From Bipolaris cookei (Eukaryota > Ascomycota > Dothideomycetes > Pleosporales > Pleosporaceae), in the NCBI GenBank assembly GCA_002286855.1, contig NRSV01000069.1, positions 105,199 to 169,198 of the forward strand: 64,000 bases of DNA. Reading direction: 5' to 3'. The translations under genes were made by a program, and so were the position numbers. Numbering within the stretch: the first letter of the stretch is position 1; the number at the start of each line of letters is the position of its first letter. Below the pieces are notes generated by a model, which did not search any database, was not told the origin of the DNA, and saw only the letters and a program-made list of their open reading frames with translations. This document shows, piece by piece, positions 10,051 through 21,669 of this stretch.

Positions 10051-11195
10051 ACGTGCTTTACAAGCGAGTAAGCCATCCGACCAACTTTGCGTACCTCTAC
10101 AAGTATGTAGCTACACGACATTATAATTATTGTTATCTGTATTGATATAGTATATTAAGCAGTATCTAGAGTATCTTTTATACATGTACGTGAGTTATGG
10201 CCAATCTCTTTGCACCTGCTGCAGCGCGTAAGAGCCCGGCGGCTGATACCTGATCGCTCTCTTCCCTGACGCTCCTCATAAGCAATCTGCTCATCAGCCT
10301 CGCGTTGAGCGATCATATCCTCACCAGCTTCCTTTTTAAGCACTCCAAGCTTCTGTATCCGCTTCTTTTTACGCTGCCTACGTTTTGTGGCTGCCTCATT
10401 AGCCTTCTCAAAGCTGGCGATCCGACAGTGTGACTGCCCAGCCAGCTGCGTTGATTGCAGCGATCAACGTCACCCATTCACGATTGCCTGGCTGAATAGC
10501 CTTTGGCCAGCCTCTTCTTTCTGACGCTATAACGACAAGCTAAGTTGTGATCTTGCCCACGATAAAGCCGGCTTCGCCGAAGTTGTAGACGTCCTCGTCA
10601 CAGATGCCGTACTTGACCTTTGTCTACTCTATAAGCTCAAACCAGCTCTTGATTAAGACTGAATCTTCACAGAGAGCTCTCTGCCTATCATACGCTCGAT
10701 TAAGACGCGTCGTAAGCTTGTCTATACGCTTAACAAAGTTGCGCGGCCAATGGACGCCGACTTGGCCAGCGCCGCGCGCAGCTAATATTCTATCGGCCAT
10801 ATCGCGCACAGCTGCGTAGGTAGGCGCGAATCCACGTAGACATAGATCAAGCATATGGTTAACTATCACCTCCTCTTTTAGCTTAGTAAGCTTCTTTAGG
10901 TTAGGGTTGCAATCGCGTCGGGGAGGCCTGCCAGCGCGTCGGCGATGAAGAGCAGCACGAGAGATTAAATGTAGCTGCAGCGCGTCTTTCAGTTTGAATT
11001 TGGCTTTTTTTGAGAGCAGATAATGCAAGGTATGTATCGGCCTCGTGAGAGACGTGTTTAGATAGATTTCGTCGAGCCATTGTAGATTATAACAAGAGAG
11101 GTGCGCAAAGTTGATGGGGTGGCTTACTCGCTTGTGTGGCTCACTCGCTTGTATGGCTCACTCGCTTGTATGGCTCACTCGCTTGTAAAACACGT
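10051..11195 (-). mobile_element. Fot1/pogo element, internally deleted copy
   Basis: This 1145-bp element is flanked by TA (10049-10050 and 11196-11197). Its terminal repeats start ACGTGCTTTACAAGCGAG on one side and ACGTGTTTTACAAGCGAG on the other (read inward), the same family as the full copy at 21670-23490. On the minus strand it keeps the N-terminal helix-turn-helix/CENPB-like half of the transposase (11028-10624). It also keeps the C-terminal basic region and zinc knuckle CSRCKEIGHNSRTC (10343-10155). The DDE catalytic core between them is deleted, with the join near 10430-10450. The right terminus carries a 17-bp unit repeated four times (see the separate entry). It cannot move on its own. 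Confidence 0.85.
11122..11191. repeat. 17-bp tandem repeat in the terminal repeat
   Basis: The unit TGGCTCACTCGCTTGTA occurs in four tandem copies; the first copy has two differences (TGGCTTACTCGCTTGTG). It ends in the element terminus GTAAAACACGT. The full-length relative at 21670-23490 has a single copy of this block, so the block was multiplied here. Confidence 0.85.
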
Positions 11196-11212
11196 TAATA
11201 ATAATAATAACA

Positions 11213-11691
11213 GAATTCACCGTAGAACAGTATAGCGTCGTGGGTCTACTAAGCAAGACCAAGAAAAAGGTGATTAGTTCTTAGTCTTGATAAGAGTAGA
11301 GGATGCGCGGCTAGCCACCACTGCTGCTCGCCCAGGCCTGGATGTCTGCTCGGCCGTCATCCTTATACGGAAAGGTTGGTTCGACTGACAAGATAGGTCT
11401 TTAACAAAGCCATTGGACGTACTGATAACTAAGAGATGGATTACCCCCCCGATAATCCATACGCAATATTGTAACTCCTCGTAGTGGTTGAATGTTATCT
11501 ACCAATACCACGTTCATGTACATGGAGTACAACACACCATCGGCACTTGAGCAAGTCACATGCGCAGTATAACCGGGCCGGTTAGAACAGCCAACCACGT
11601 CTATCCAACCGTGCCGGCTATATCCACTGACCGTGCCGGTTGCACGACGACCCAACCTCCATTACCCACCTCCCAATGCTCCCGGTCCAGT
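11213..11691. promoter_or_regulatory. upstream region of the Zn2Cys6 regulator gene
   Basis: About 480 bp lie between the repeat tail and the ATG at 11692. I see no gene. The sequence contains several CGG and CCGG-type triplets (for example ACCGGGCCGGTTAG near 11570). Zn2Cys6 proteins often bind CGG repeats, but autoregulation is only a guess. Confidence 0.35.
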
Positions 11692-14376
11692 ATGGAGCTC
11701 GAGAACCCAAGGCCCACCAAGAAGCGTCAACTGGCGGCCGGAGAGCGACAACGGGCAGTGCGAGCGTGAGATTACACCCGCCTATTGCCTTGTGTTCTTA
11801 GCTGCGACCAGGATCCGCACTGACTTGTCCTACCTAGTTGCGACGAATGTCGTCGCCTGAAAGAAAAATGTGAGGGTGGCATGCCATGTAAACGTTGTCG
11901 TCATTTACGACGCACATGTGAATTCAACAATGCCTCTGCAACAACTGCCAAACGCGCACAAGAGTCTACGGCCTCGTCCAAGGACCTCAAGGAGCGCGTC
12001 AAGTACATGGAGGCCATTCTCCATCACCATCTTCCGCAACTGCCCTTGGACATCGACACCCTACGGCGCACATGCGAGTCACTCCCCACTTGGTCACCTG
12101 GATCCGACCGACATGGCATATCTGGTTTGCCCATAGAAACTACTGCGCCTCCGTCAGCTTCCGACAGTCCAGGCATTGAAGATGAGAAGTGCACTGTTGA
12201 ATATGTTGATGATACTACAGCTCGTATGTTGCTACCAAGCTCCACCCAAGATGCTCCACACTGATCCAAAGCTTGTGCGTGGTGGCAGATTACTCGGGTG
12301 AATTCTCACACTGGAACTTTTCCATGCACATCAAACGAAACATTGATGAACTAATCGCCAAATCCCATGTCCAGGTAAGTGTGAATGTACGCCTTCAATC
12401 ATCTTTTCGACCCCCACATCGTAATAGTACGTGCTAATAGCGTTCTTAGACTTTGGAAGATGTCAAACGCGTGCCGGATTTCTTCCGCGTCCCCGAACCT
12501 GATCCTGGTTCGACGTCTATTTCAGACATTGTCGCCCTCATTCCCCCTCGCCCGGTAGTTACCTTTTTGGTCAATGTGTTCTTCAGACATGCTACGAGCT
12601 TTTACTACTATGTCGACAAGCACTGGGTCAAAGAAACTCTAGAGGATCTTCAGACAAACTCGGCACGCTTACGTTCCAAGCATGTCCCTGCCGCTTGCGT
12701 AGTGTTGATGGTACTTGCAGTAAGCACTCAATATGTGCACTTGGAAACATCGAATCCAAACAGCAAACGTGGACGCAGATCTTCAGCCGACTCCGATACT
12801 CCTGCTAATTGGGAGCTGGACGTCGGCTCTACCTTCTACCGCCAAGTTGCTAAGTCCATTTCTGAACTGATACATGCTGGTTCTCTACTGAGCGTGCAGG
12901 CGTTTCTTTTGCTTGGCTTTTACTCCTTGCCGATTGATGCATCTGGACTGGGCTACATCTATCTGAACCTAGCCGTCAAAGTGGCCATCCAGAACGGTAT
13001 GCATCGAAGAATCTCGTGGGGCGCTTTCGATGCAAGATCAAAGGAGATTAGACGGCGCATCTGGTGGACGGTGTATTGTATGGAAAGGTTCGTGTGTTCG
13101 GAGGACAGTCGTAATATTTCTACTTACAGTCGTGCCTGTTTAGGAAAATTGGCATATATCATGGCCGCCCCGCATCCATCTCGCGCTCCGACATCGACTG
13201 CGATCTTCCAAGCAGTTCCACCCCAAACAGCATAGATGGCGATACTTTCGACGCAACTGGATTGCTCGAGTCCATTGACCTGACCTGCCAGGCTGAGGCA
13301 TTCTTGTATCAGATGTAAGTTTATTCTATGATAAAGCTGACGTGAAAAAAATGCCCATGGTTGACGGTACTGCCAGCTCCCAACTCCGAACATGTCCAAG
13401 ACCAGAAGCTTGGCTAATCATGGACCGCATCAAGCAAATGAAGACTAAATTGCAACGTCCATGGGCGTTCCACTACCGTGATGTGTCATCACCTTTAATA
13501 GGAGACCGTATAGAGCATTCAGAGTCACGCGCACGACTTCACGCTCATTTGGAGTGTTGTCTGCTACACATGTTTATTGGGCGACCTTTCATTCTGGCTC
13601 ATCGCCAGGTGCGAAAAGAAGAGCTGAAAGACGACAGTGCCGCAGAGCATTCGGAAGCAAAACCTGAAGCTACGTCCGCTCCTCCACATATGCGCTGGAA
13701 CTTCCTGGTTGAAGATTGTATCGCAGCTGCAAATGAAGTCATTGACATCTGCCATGGCATGCAGAGGGGTAGTATGGGCCTCTCAAAAGCGTCCTATGCC
13801 GAATACAGTGCCTGCCGTGCATCACTCCTGGTACTAATCGCGTATAGTATTTGTCGTCGCACCAATGAATTCTCAAGCAACTTACAAAAGGGCCTCAACG
13901 CGATACGGGAAATGGCCTCAGTGGGTGACTCTGCACGTTCAGAGGTATTGCTTCTCGAGACCCTGGAAGCCGCGCTGAATCGGCTTCAAGCTTTTGACGT
14001 AGACTGTGACCAGAGTGTATCTGACACTGGGGAAGAGATAGTCCAGGATGGCTATGAGGGTTTACGAGATTGGTACGCTAAAACAGCTGGCGCTATCCGT
14101 TCCCGTGCTAGTTCGTCGATACCGATGGCCAGTGATGGGCCAGGGATAAGGACCCAGGGCGTCCCGCTTTGCCCACAACCTGCTCCCCATGGCGTGGAAA
14201 TACCAACAGATTGCGTTCCAGAGAGTCGCCCCATCGACGAGTATCCTTTTAACCTCGATCTTTTCAATATGGATGGTAACATTGCTTTCTTTACCTCGGG
14301 TATCAACAATAGTGGCAACGTGGAAAGCGAATTGTTTGAGAATTTGCTGAATGGGGTGCCAAGGCAGAGCTTTTAG
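11692..14376 (+). CDS. Zn2Cys6 transcription factor with fungal MHR domain
   Basis: Six exons close in phase: 11692-11765, 11838-12223, 12289-12374, 12450-13087, 13144-13314 and 13377-14376, giving 784 residues. The binuclear zinc cluster is completed by the first splice and reads ACDECRRLKEKCEGG, then MPCKRCRHLRRTC. Its spacing is C-x2-C-x6-C-x5-C-x2-C-x6-C, followed by a short linker and a possible dimerisation helix (SSKDLKERVKYMEAIL). The middle homology region carries the family signature RRRIWWTVYCMER, split by intron 4. It should act in the nucleus as a pathway regulator. Target genes are unknown. The nearest candidates are the DAO oxidoreductase ending 107 bp downstream on the other strand and the transporter beyond it. 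Exon 3 must start at 12289; the AG at 12270 breaks the frame. No premature stops are seen. Confidence 0.88.
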
Positions 14377-14483
14377 CCAGCAATAATGAACGAATACGAA
14401 TTTCCTTACGCAAGCAATGGCTATGCTTGCATATTGAGCACACGCATTTTTATTCATCGAGGGTATCTCAACCAGCCGTCCGT

Positions 14484-16104
14484 CTATAGTTTTGCTTGGA
14501 CAGATTTATCGTTTTGAACTTGTTCCCACATCTTACGAGCCGCATGCTCTTTTCGTTCAGACCATCTTTCCGGAGTAATGCGATACGGCAAAGGCAGATC
14601 AACATTCTCTGTATCTCCAGTGAGAGCCATTACCGCTATTGCTTTTGCCGACAAGAAAATCTGCGGCATACCGTGTCCCGTGAAACCAGCGCAAACGTAT
14701 TGTCCAGGTCGTCCGCAAGCAGGGCCAACATACGGGAACTCGTCATTGGAATATCCCATGACTGTTGTAATAAACGGGTTAGTCAAAGTCATACGGTCAC
14801 TATCCATGTGGTATTACTTACTCCCAGTCCACAAATCTTCCGTGCAAGCACCGCTGCTCTCCCATGCAAAAAAATGCCGCTGCATGTATCCATCGTAATA
14901 CTCTTTCCCAGCATCAATCAAACTACTATCATCAACCACATCAAACCAATCATCCAAGTTCTTGTAGAAATCCCGCCGCCCACCTCCCACTACGACACTG
15001 CCGTCTGGTCGCGGAATCATGTAATCGTACTCATAATCCGATAACCGCATCATATAGCTATGCTTCAGCTTCGGTGCATTTGGCGCTTTGATGTGGGCAA
15101 CCATGCCCCTAACAGGTATAATCTTGCCTTTCATCTCGGGAACCAAGGCAGATGTATACCCGTTTGTAGCAAAGATCACTGTCTTCGTCTTGACCGTTCC
15201 GCGGGGAGTGTCCACCGCCCATTTGAAGCCTTGCGTGTCATTCTCGATAGCCTGAACATTCTCGACGGGCGTAAACGTTTGCAGGTTTACTCCTTGGGCA
15301 ACCGCTTTCTGCAAGAGATGTGTCACCAGGCGGTAGGGTGCCAGACGTGCGGCGCTGTATGTGTGACATGACAATGCGTCTTTAACACCAGAGACCTGTT
15401 TAAGCGATCAGCACCAAAAATACTTTGCTTATGCCTCCATAACCATGTCTCAATGGTGCACAAACCTCTTCGGCCTCCCTACCCGTATAGAACTTTATCA
15501 TTTTCGCAGTGGAAATACCCGCTTTGGTAACCTTGTCGATACTAGCCTTCATATTGTCCCGTCCTTGGGTATACTTGCAAATGTCCATTACGGTCGTCTC
15601 TTCAAAATCGCAGTCAATTTGCTCGCGCTCGACGAGTTCCTTGATGGCGGCTACCTGTCGTTGCTCAAACGATGCCACATGCTCTGCGACTGCTGCGCCA
15701 TGACTGTCTAGCAAACCGGCTGGCCGCAATAGAGGGTCTGGTTTCAGATGTCCACCTGGATATGCGACACCATTAGCAACTTGTCATAAGGTTTTTATGT
15801 TTCCCACTTGAAGTAAACATATATGGTACATACCGTTTCGCCCCGTAGCCCCTGAACAAGCCTCGCGCGCCTCAAGAATTACTATCGAGGGAATCGCCTT
15901 GCCCGCGCGCAAACTTCCTTCCACCAAATGATGTACAATCGATGCGCCGGAATAACCAGCGCCAATGACTACGATGTCTGCCGCAGTAACAAGGTCGGTG
16001 GTACTGCGATGATTATCGATTGCAGCAGGCTGTTTCCGCCAATAAGACAGCAGGGAATTTGGCACGGGAAATTGGCTAGGACTGCGCTGAGAAGATGATG
16101 ACAT
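14484..16104 (-). CDS. FAD-dependent oxidoreductase, DAO family (copy 2)
   Basis: Four exons close in phase: 16104-15834, 15755-15466, 15395-14822 and 14761-14484, giving 470 residues. The FAD-binding motif reads ADIVVIGAGYSGASIVHHL, followed by GATGRNGGHLKPD. The mid-region has TVIFATNGYTSALVPEMKG and the C-terminus has DEFPYVGPACG and GFTGHGMPQIFLS, all typical of DAO-type oxidoreductases that oxidise amines or amino acids. It is a distant paralogue of the gene at 5.1-7.0 kb: both share the phase 1 intron after GATGRNG and the phase 1 intron before the NDEFPYVG segment. No peroxisomal C-terminal tripeptide is present (ends QAKL). It converges on the Zn2Cys6 regulator with a 107-bp gap. Confidence 0.88.
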
Positions 16105-17284
16105 GATGGCTTGGGGTTTTGTAAATTATGGTAACGTCTGATACCTTGGCTGGCTGCGTAGATATCGTGGCAGGCGATGTACCATGTTGACCTTTAACCG
16201 GGCGCGCTACGTGATGTGATTCGATGGTTTTTGGCGGGACCGGCCCGGCGTTTGGCAGCGATATTGGGGAGGGTTCTTGGAGGTCAAGCGATTGCCGGTG
16301 TGGGTCGGATGTTGACAACTTTACAACCTGCGTTCCGCGATCCTAATGATCAACTGAGTGACGACAGTACTATTTGAATCGGGATGTAAAGATGACTCAT
16401 CAGTAAATTGTAGATTTTGCACAGCATGTATCGCACGTAGCGATTGTGTGAGATTTACAGCCAAAAGTTTGGAGAATTGTGTTGCTTGGGATTGCGGCTG
16501 TTTGATTATGTCTAGATGTATTTGATGCCAGCAAATTCCTGCTCATAATTCATCTGGTACGCTACCATATGAATATTCGTAATGAAATTTTCGCCTCCGA
16601 ACTCCCAACAACAAAATGCGTTTTCTTCCCTCCTTCACGGTTACTCTCGTCAACATGGCATTTGCTGCTCCTGGGTGACCAAATGACTTAATCAGCAAGC
16701 TCCAAGTATGCATCTCTAACCTCACCACGAACCTAAATGCAGGCAAGAATCTGCGACTAACGCAATTGCTTACGAAGCTGCTTAGCGGGTAGCACTTGTG
16801 GTAGTAGCTGCATCGCTGCTTGGTGTTCTTTAGGAGCTGGACTTGATTGTCCCTAGTTGTTGAGAGGTCTGTTTCGTCCTATGGCTTCTGCGAAGTTGAT
16901 TGGCTATCAGCATATTTTGTATATGTTCCTGAATTGGCAAATGATATTGAGCGATTCATCTTTGTGGTAAATAGATTACGCTATTATTTTTAAATACTAA
17001 GGATAAACGCAGTTAAGATGTTCTTGTAGCATATGACAATGTAGAGCAAATAGAGGTAGAGCATGAGCAAGTATATTTGAAAGTGCTGTACTGAGACCGC
17101 AATAGGAGCCCTCAGTGGAAAGACATGACAGCAGGTTTACTTCAAGCACGTTGCCGCATGTACATAGAGCCATCCTCATCGGAAGAAGATCGTTATGCGA
17201 CAATCGGATACAGACATTCTAATACTACTCGGCTCTAAACTACGTTTCCTGCTAGCTACATGACCCTTCGACGTGTGCCCTTCT
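16105..17284. other. intergenic 1.2 kb, no gene seen
   Basis: This stretch lies between the start of DAO copy 2 and the 3' end of the transporter gene, both on the minus strand. It should contain the DAO promoter (its first few hundred bases) and the transporter 3' end. No open frame with recognisable motifs was found, and no repeat termini. Confidence 0.45.
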
Positions 17285-19084
17285 TCATTTCGGTTTCGCC
17301 CAACCATCAAACACAAGATCATCATCCTTCCCGTCATCTTCCAGAACAGCTTCTCTGATCGGCCTCGTTGGCATCTTCCTGATCAACATGGACATGCTCG
17401 GAATCGTAAAGACCAGAATGGCGATGTTGATGTAGAGTGGTGTGGCGTGATCGATATCCTTTGCTGAACTCAATCCGTACGATATTGCTTGACCCGCAAC
17501 TTCAAAAGCACGGAATACACCTCCTGCTCGTGAAGCAACGGCGACTTCATCGGAAAGGGTACTAAGGATCCAATACAGGGTAAGCTGAGTCCAGTATCCG
17601 CTGATAAAGAGCATGATGTAAGGGAAATAAGCTTTGATCCATCGGCCGGATTCCCTGTTACAGTGAGTGACAATTTTAATGAACAAAGTCTGTGTAGCTT
17701 ACAGTTTGTAGTCAAGAGCAATCTTCTGAGGTAGGGTATGGTACTCTACCGCAACCCAGATGAAGCAAGCAATCTGTAGTATTCCCCATACTGCCATTGC
17801 AGTCCATGCTCGGGTCCGCTGCGTCCAACGAGTGGTATCCAGAAGCTTTCCGAACAATATGACAGTTGGAATAGTAAGAGTGGCTGCAATGATTAGTACA
17901 CGAAACGAAAAAATTAAGGATGGGGGGATGCTTACGAACTAGGAGGGAAGACATAGCACGTGCACGCACGGAGAAGTGAAGCGACAGATAGGTGCCCATG
18001 GTACCCCCATAGAAGAAAGAATAAAAGGCGGGAACAAAGATGAGCCATGTCTGATACAGAATTAGCTTGCGAAATTTGACAGAATCGGGTGTCACTTACA
18101 GTCCCCTGCTTCAGATAGGTGCCTAGAGCCGTGAGCTCTTTCATCCAGGAGTCTGCTGGAGCAATATTTACTTTGCTATTGTCTCTGCGGCGGACCTTGT
18201 TGGTCCGTGAAAGCAGAAGAGCCCATACAAGACCAGTGCATTCTGGTCATTGTTAGTACCTCTACGGTCACACCAAAGATTTTGACATACCCAAACCAAC
18301 GAAGATCAAGTATGTAGACCATGCAACTCCGCCTGCCTTTGAGTCTGTATGATTGTTTGAGAAGTTGATGGCACCTCCAATTACGCTACCACTGTTTCGC
18401 ATTGCGGACCAGATGCCTATGCTCTATCAGCGACAAATTCGTCTATACGCCCAGGAGGGCCATGCGCACCTAGGTAAAATCCTCTTTCTTCTGGATGTGG
18501 GTAGGACAACATGGCTGTCGTTTCACCAACGTAGAGGAAGCCTGACGCAAAACCTTTGATCAACTGTTCACGTGAGCAGAGTTTCCACGCAATCGGAGTT
18601 TGAACCTACGCTGGCTGAAAGCAGATACGCATCGTTCTTGAATCTAGCATTCACGTAGTAGGCAGATCCATGTAGCGGCATGGCTACGGCTGCGATCAAA
18701 CACGACCACTTGATGCCAATCTTGTTGATGATGGGACCGCCAAAGATAGTGCTGAAGAAGCTCATCGTGTAACTCAACGATTGACCGAGATTCGCAAGCC
18801 AAGGAGTAGACAATCCACCGCCTCCAAGATTCGTGATTGCATCTGACATGGCTGGTCCAACCAGGGACAGCCTTGGCAACGATTTAGCTAGTTGTTTTTG
18901 TGTAATGATGATTTAGCACTTACATTCCAAACAAAATCATCTGGAACAAGACGCTGCGATAAAATGTCGCCATTTTAGAACGAGGGCGTTCCATAGTGCC
19001 AACTTCGACGTGGAATCGTCCGTCGCGTCCATCATCGACGGTCATGGGGACCATTTTAGTTTCGCTTTCTGATGATGAACCCAT
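17285..19084 (-). CDS. UNC93-like major facilitator superfamily membrane protein
   Basis: Eight exons close in phase: 19084-18924, 18871-18610, 18563-18470, 18416-18291, 18242-18100, 18050-17936, 17883-17703 and 17654-17285, giving 483 residues. The family signature GPAMSDAITNLGGGGL follows the first splice, then alternating hydrophobic segments such as WSTYLIFVGLG and TWLIFVPAFYSFFYGGTMG. The RNSGSVIGGAINF segment is also typical of fungal UNC93-like (DUF895) proteins of the MFS fold. About 11-12 membrane spans are expected. Its likely place is the plasma membrane or an internal membrane, and its substrate is unknown; relatives occur in metabolite clusters. The start at 19084 was chosen because the upstream in-frame TTG/ATA codons lack support and MGSSSESETK is a typical hydrophilic N-terminus. 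C-terminus FDGWAKPK. Confidence 0.82.
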
Positions 19085-21667
19085 GGTCTCTGACTGGACA
19101 GAGAACAAGCAGGCACAACAAGCCTTAAGTGTGACGATCACGGTTCCACAGAGCTCCAGTTATAGTATGGCCCTCCTGGGTACCCCGCGTTGGACTAGAT
19201 AAGAGGATACCGGCCCGGTTCGTAACGCAAGGTAATCTCCGTGCGTCAGACGGGATAGATAGAGTTAGCATCATGCCATGCTCCGGTGCACGTTGTTTGG
19301 ACTGGGTTTACCCATACCTGCTGCTTGACGAACCTATGGCAGGCAACCATGTATCGGTTACCGGCCGATTATTATCTATCAACGTTTCGCGTCCCGTGTT
19401 CTCACCTATCACGCCACGGCAGTAACATTATCGACAGCTGTCGGTAGATAGACGCGCGTTATTGAAAGTTGGTATCGTAAAAAACAGATTGTGTACTGTA
19501 AAGATACAGAAGGAAGATGTGGGTTCGTTTCCGGAGTTCAATCCGGTTGATGCACGATACGTAAATAGCGAGTGGCTCTGAAAATTACGATCAAGACTCC
19601 AGGAGTCTCTTTCTTCTCAGTTACATATTGCACAGCAAGGAGAAACCCATGTGTACTTTCATTCCCTCACATGTCAGCCTTCGCTCGCGATATTAAGAGC
19701 TGGGTTCCAGCCCCTTTCACAGGAGAACGACCCAGAACGCTGCTACATACGTACTACCCGGACTAGGGAGAAGTGCCGGCGCATTGGGTGACATAAGTCT
19801 CAGTGTTTTGCCGCGTTTCGATTCTGCAATGAATGAGAAAGGCTCATAACACCCAGGCTACCTAGAGGTCTTGTGACAGCGAACCGTATATAATATCCGA
19901 GGAAACAGCTGATCGATACCTACTGTAGTCATCACTTTTGCTGAGTTCAGTGCAGATCTCATTCGTTCTTGTTCTCGACATGCGGGAAATCTCGTTTTGC
20001 ATTGACTGCACCCCTGCGTTAGCGCTAGTAATCGGTGCCAATATATCCGAAAGCTTAATCCTGTGCAAGCGAGCCTGTCGGAAAGCATACTTCAGGTAAG
20101 CACGGGATCGAGACTAGGGGCATTGCTTGCAAAGTGCTGGCGTGCATCCGATAGGTGTATGTCAACTTGGCTATATTTATCGTCCAGCAACGCGAAACCG
20201 GTTGAGGAACTAAGGATAGAGCACAATCACGGGTAATTCGAATCAGGACCTTTCTGTGGTGACTTCAAACAGCAACATGTGAAAAACTCACCGAACGGTT
20301 CGCTAGAACGAGGCGTCGCGCAGAAGTCATAAAACAAACACGGATGAGAAAGAAAGCACAATAGCCTCAATGCATGGTGTGAGAAAAGATGTTCGGTCCT
20401 TGTTTGGTTTGTGACTACGCCTGTCACATGGGTTTGTGTTTCTTTCACTAGTCAAGTATGTGTGTTGTTGAACCAGATTTTGTTCGTGCCATACTGACCG
20501 CGTTGATAGCTGCTCCCACTGCTCGATCTGTATCGCCCTGATCGCTGCAACACTATGACAGGATGCGGCATTACGAAACGACGAACTTTGTTCGAAATAC
20601 CACATTCGATACTCCCCCACCCGGTGGATAAAGAAACAGGTACTCCACACGGGCCACTACCCAGTCTAAATCAATAACACGCCAGAACGTCAATAATTTT
20701 AGAGCTTTATAACACCACCACGATATTATAATCTTTTCTATATTTTACGCGCATTCTCTTCGCGATATACTAGAGTTAGATTCATAAACAAAAGAATACT
20801 AAAAGGGCGCGAGTAAATGGTGCTGTTGACTATATGAAATACACCCCATTTTGGAGTACCTGTTTTTTGTCCACCGGGTGTCACCCTATCTTGCTATCGC
20901 TCAGTTTCATCCGTTTATCCGTAATGAGTTCATTGTTTTGATTACTGGAAAGCAGAAATGAGATTATCATGTAGAGTATGCAATAGACTTGGGGGAGTTG
21001 ATGAAGTGGAGACGCTTATTAAGGAAATCTCTGGAAATAGGTTGTAATCATAGAGGCATGTCTGAGCGATGGTGATTCAGACATGGTGCGTTGACAGGAG
21101 ACTAACAAGAATGACCGTGGTGCGCAATATGATGGTGGGATGACAATTATCGCGAATAGCTCCTCTGTTGTTTGCGCATGTCAATTCTTTCCACGCCTTC
21201 TCCGAGGTATAACGTTTGCGACAAAGCTGCTGCCATGTGCTTCTGGCGCCATACCATTGTGGCGTTGTTGTCCCTCTACACAGTACCAAAAAAAACAGGA
21301 TCAAAGATTGGTAGCCGGTGGTAGATCGTTGAGATACAGTGTCTAATTAGGTGTGGTGGTTGTGTTGCGTGTTGTTGTGCGTTGTGGAATGCAACACGGG
21401 CCAGAGGGCCGCCACAAGTGATCAGCTTTGAGCACGCACTGGTTGGCCAACGTTGCCTTTGCCTGTATTGCGACACCCACAGCCGGATGGTGTGCTTGTC
21501 TTGTCAAGGCCGCACCGCGTCGAAGGCGCAAAACACAAATGCACTTCTCTAATTTTAACCGGAAGGCTTGATTTTGTCGAGATTGCGATGCGCTCTTAGA
21601 TATGTTTTTCAATGCGCCGGTATTACTCCTGGTCGCTCATCGACGAATACATATCGTCATTTTCGCA
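19085..21667. other. intergenic 2.6 kb, no gene seen
   Basis: This stretch runs from the transporter start to the full-length pogo element. It begins with the transporter promoter. No open frame longer than about 110 codons is present and none has recognisable motifs. Around 20690-20800 the sequence is AT-rich. It may be old repeat DNA. Confidence 0.45.
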
Positions 21668-21669
21668 TA

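Larger units (their letters stand above)
9941..11212 (+). mobile_element. LINE 3'-tail remnant interrupted by a pogo element
   Basis: The sequence just before the pogo element (about 10018-10050, GGCTGAAACAGGAC... then GAATGATAATA) resembles the 3' end of the larger LINE at 36470-36512. That end reads GGCTGATACAGGAC... and then GAATGATAATAATAATAA. The (TAA)n tail resumes after the pogo element at 11196-11210. This indicates a LINE 3' end whose tail was the landing site of the pogo derivative. How far the remnant extends to the left is not clear, so the left limit is approximate. Confidence 0.5.
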
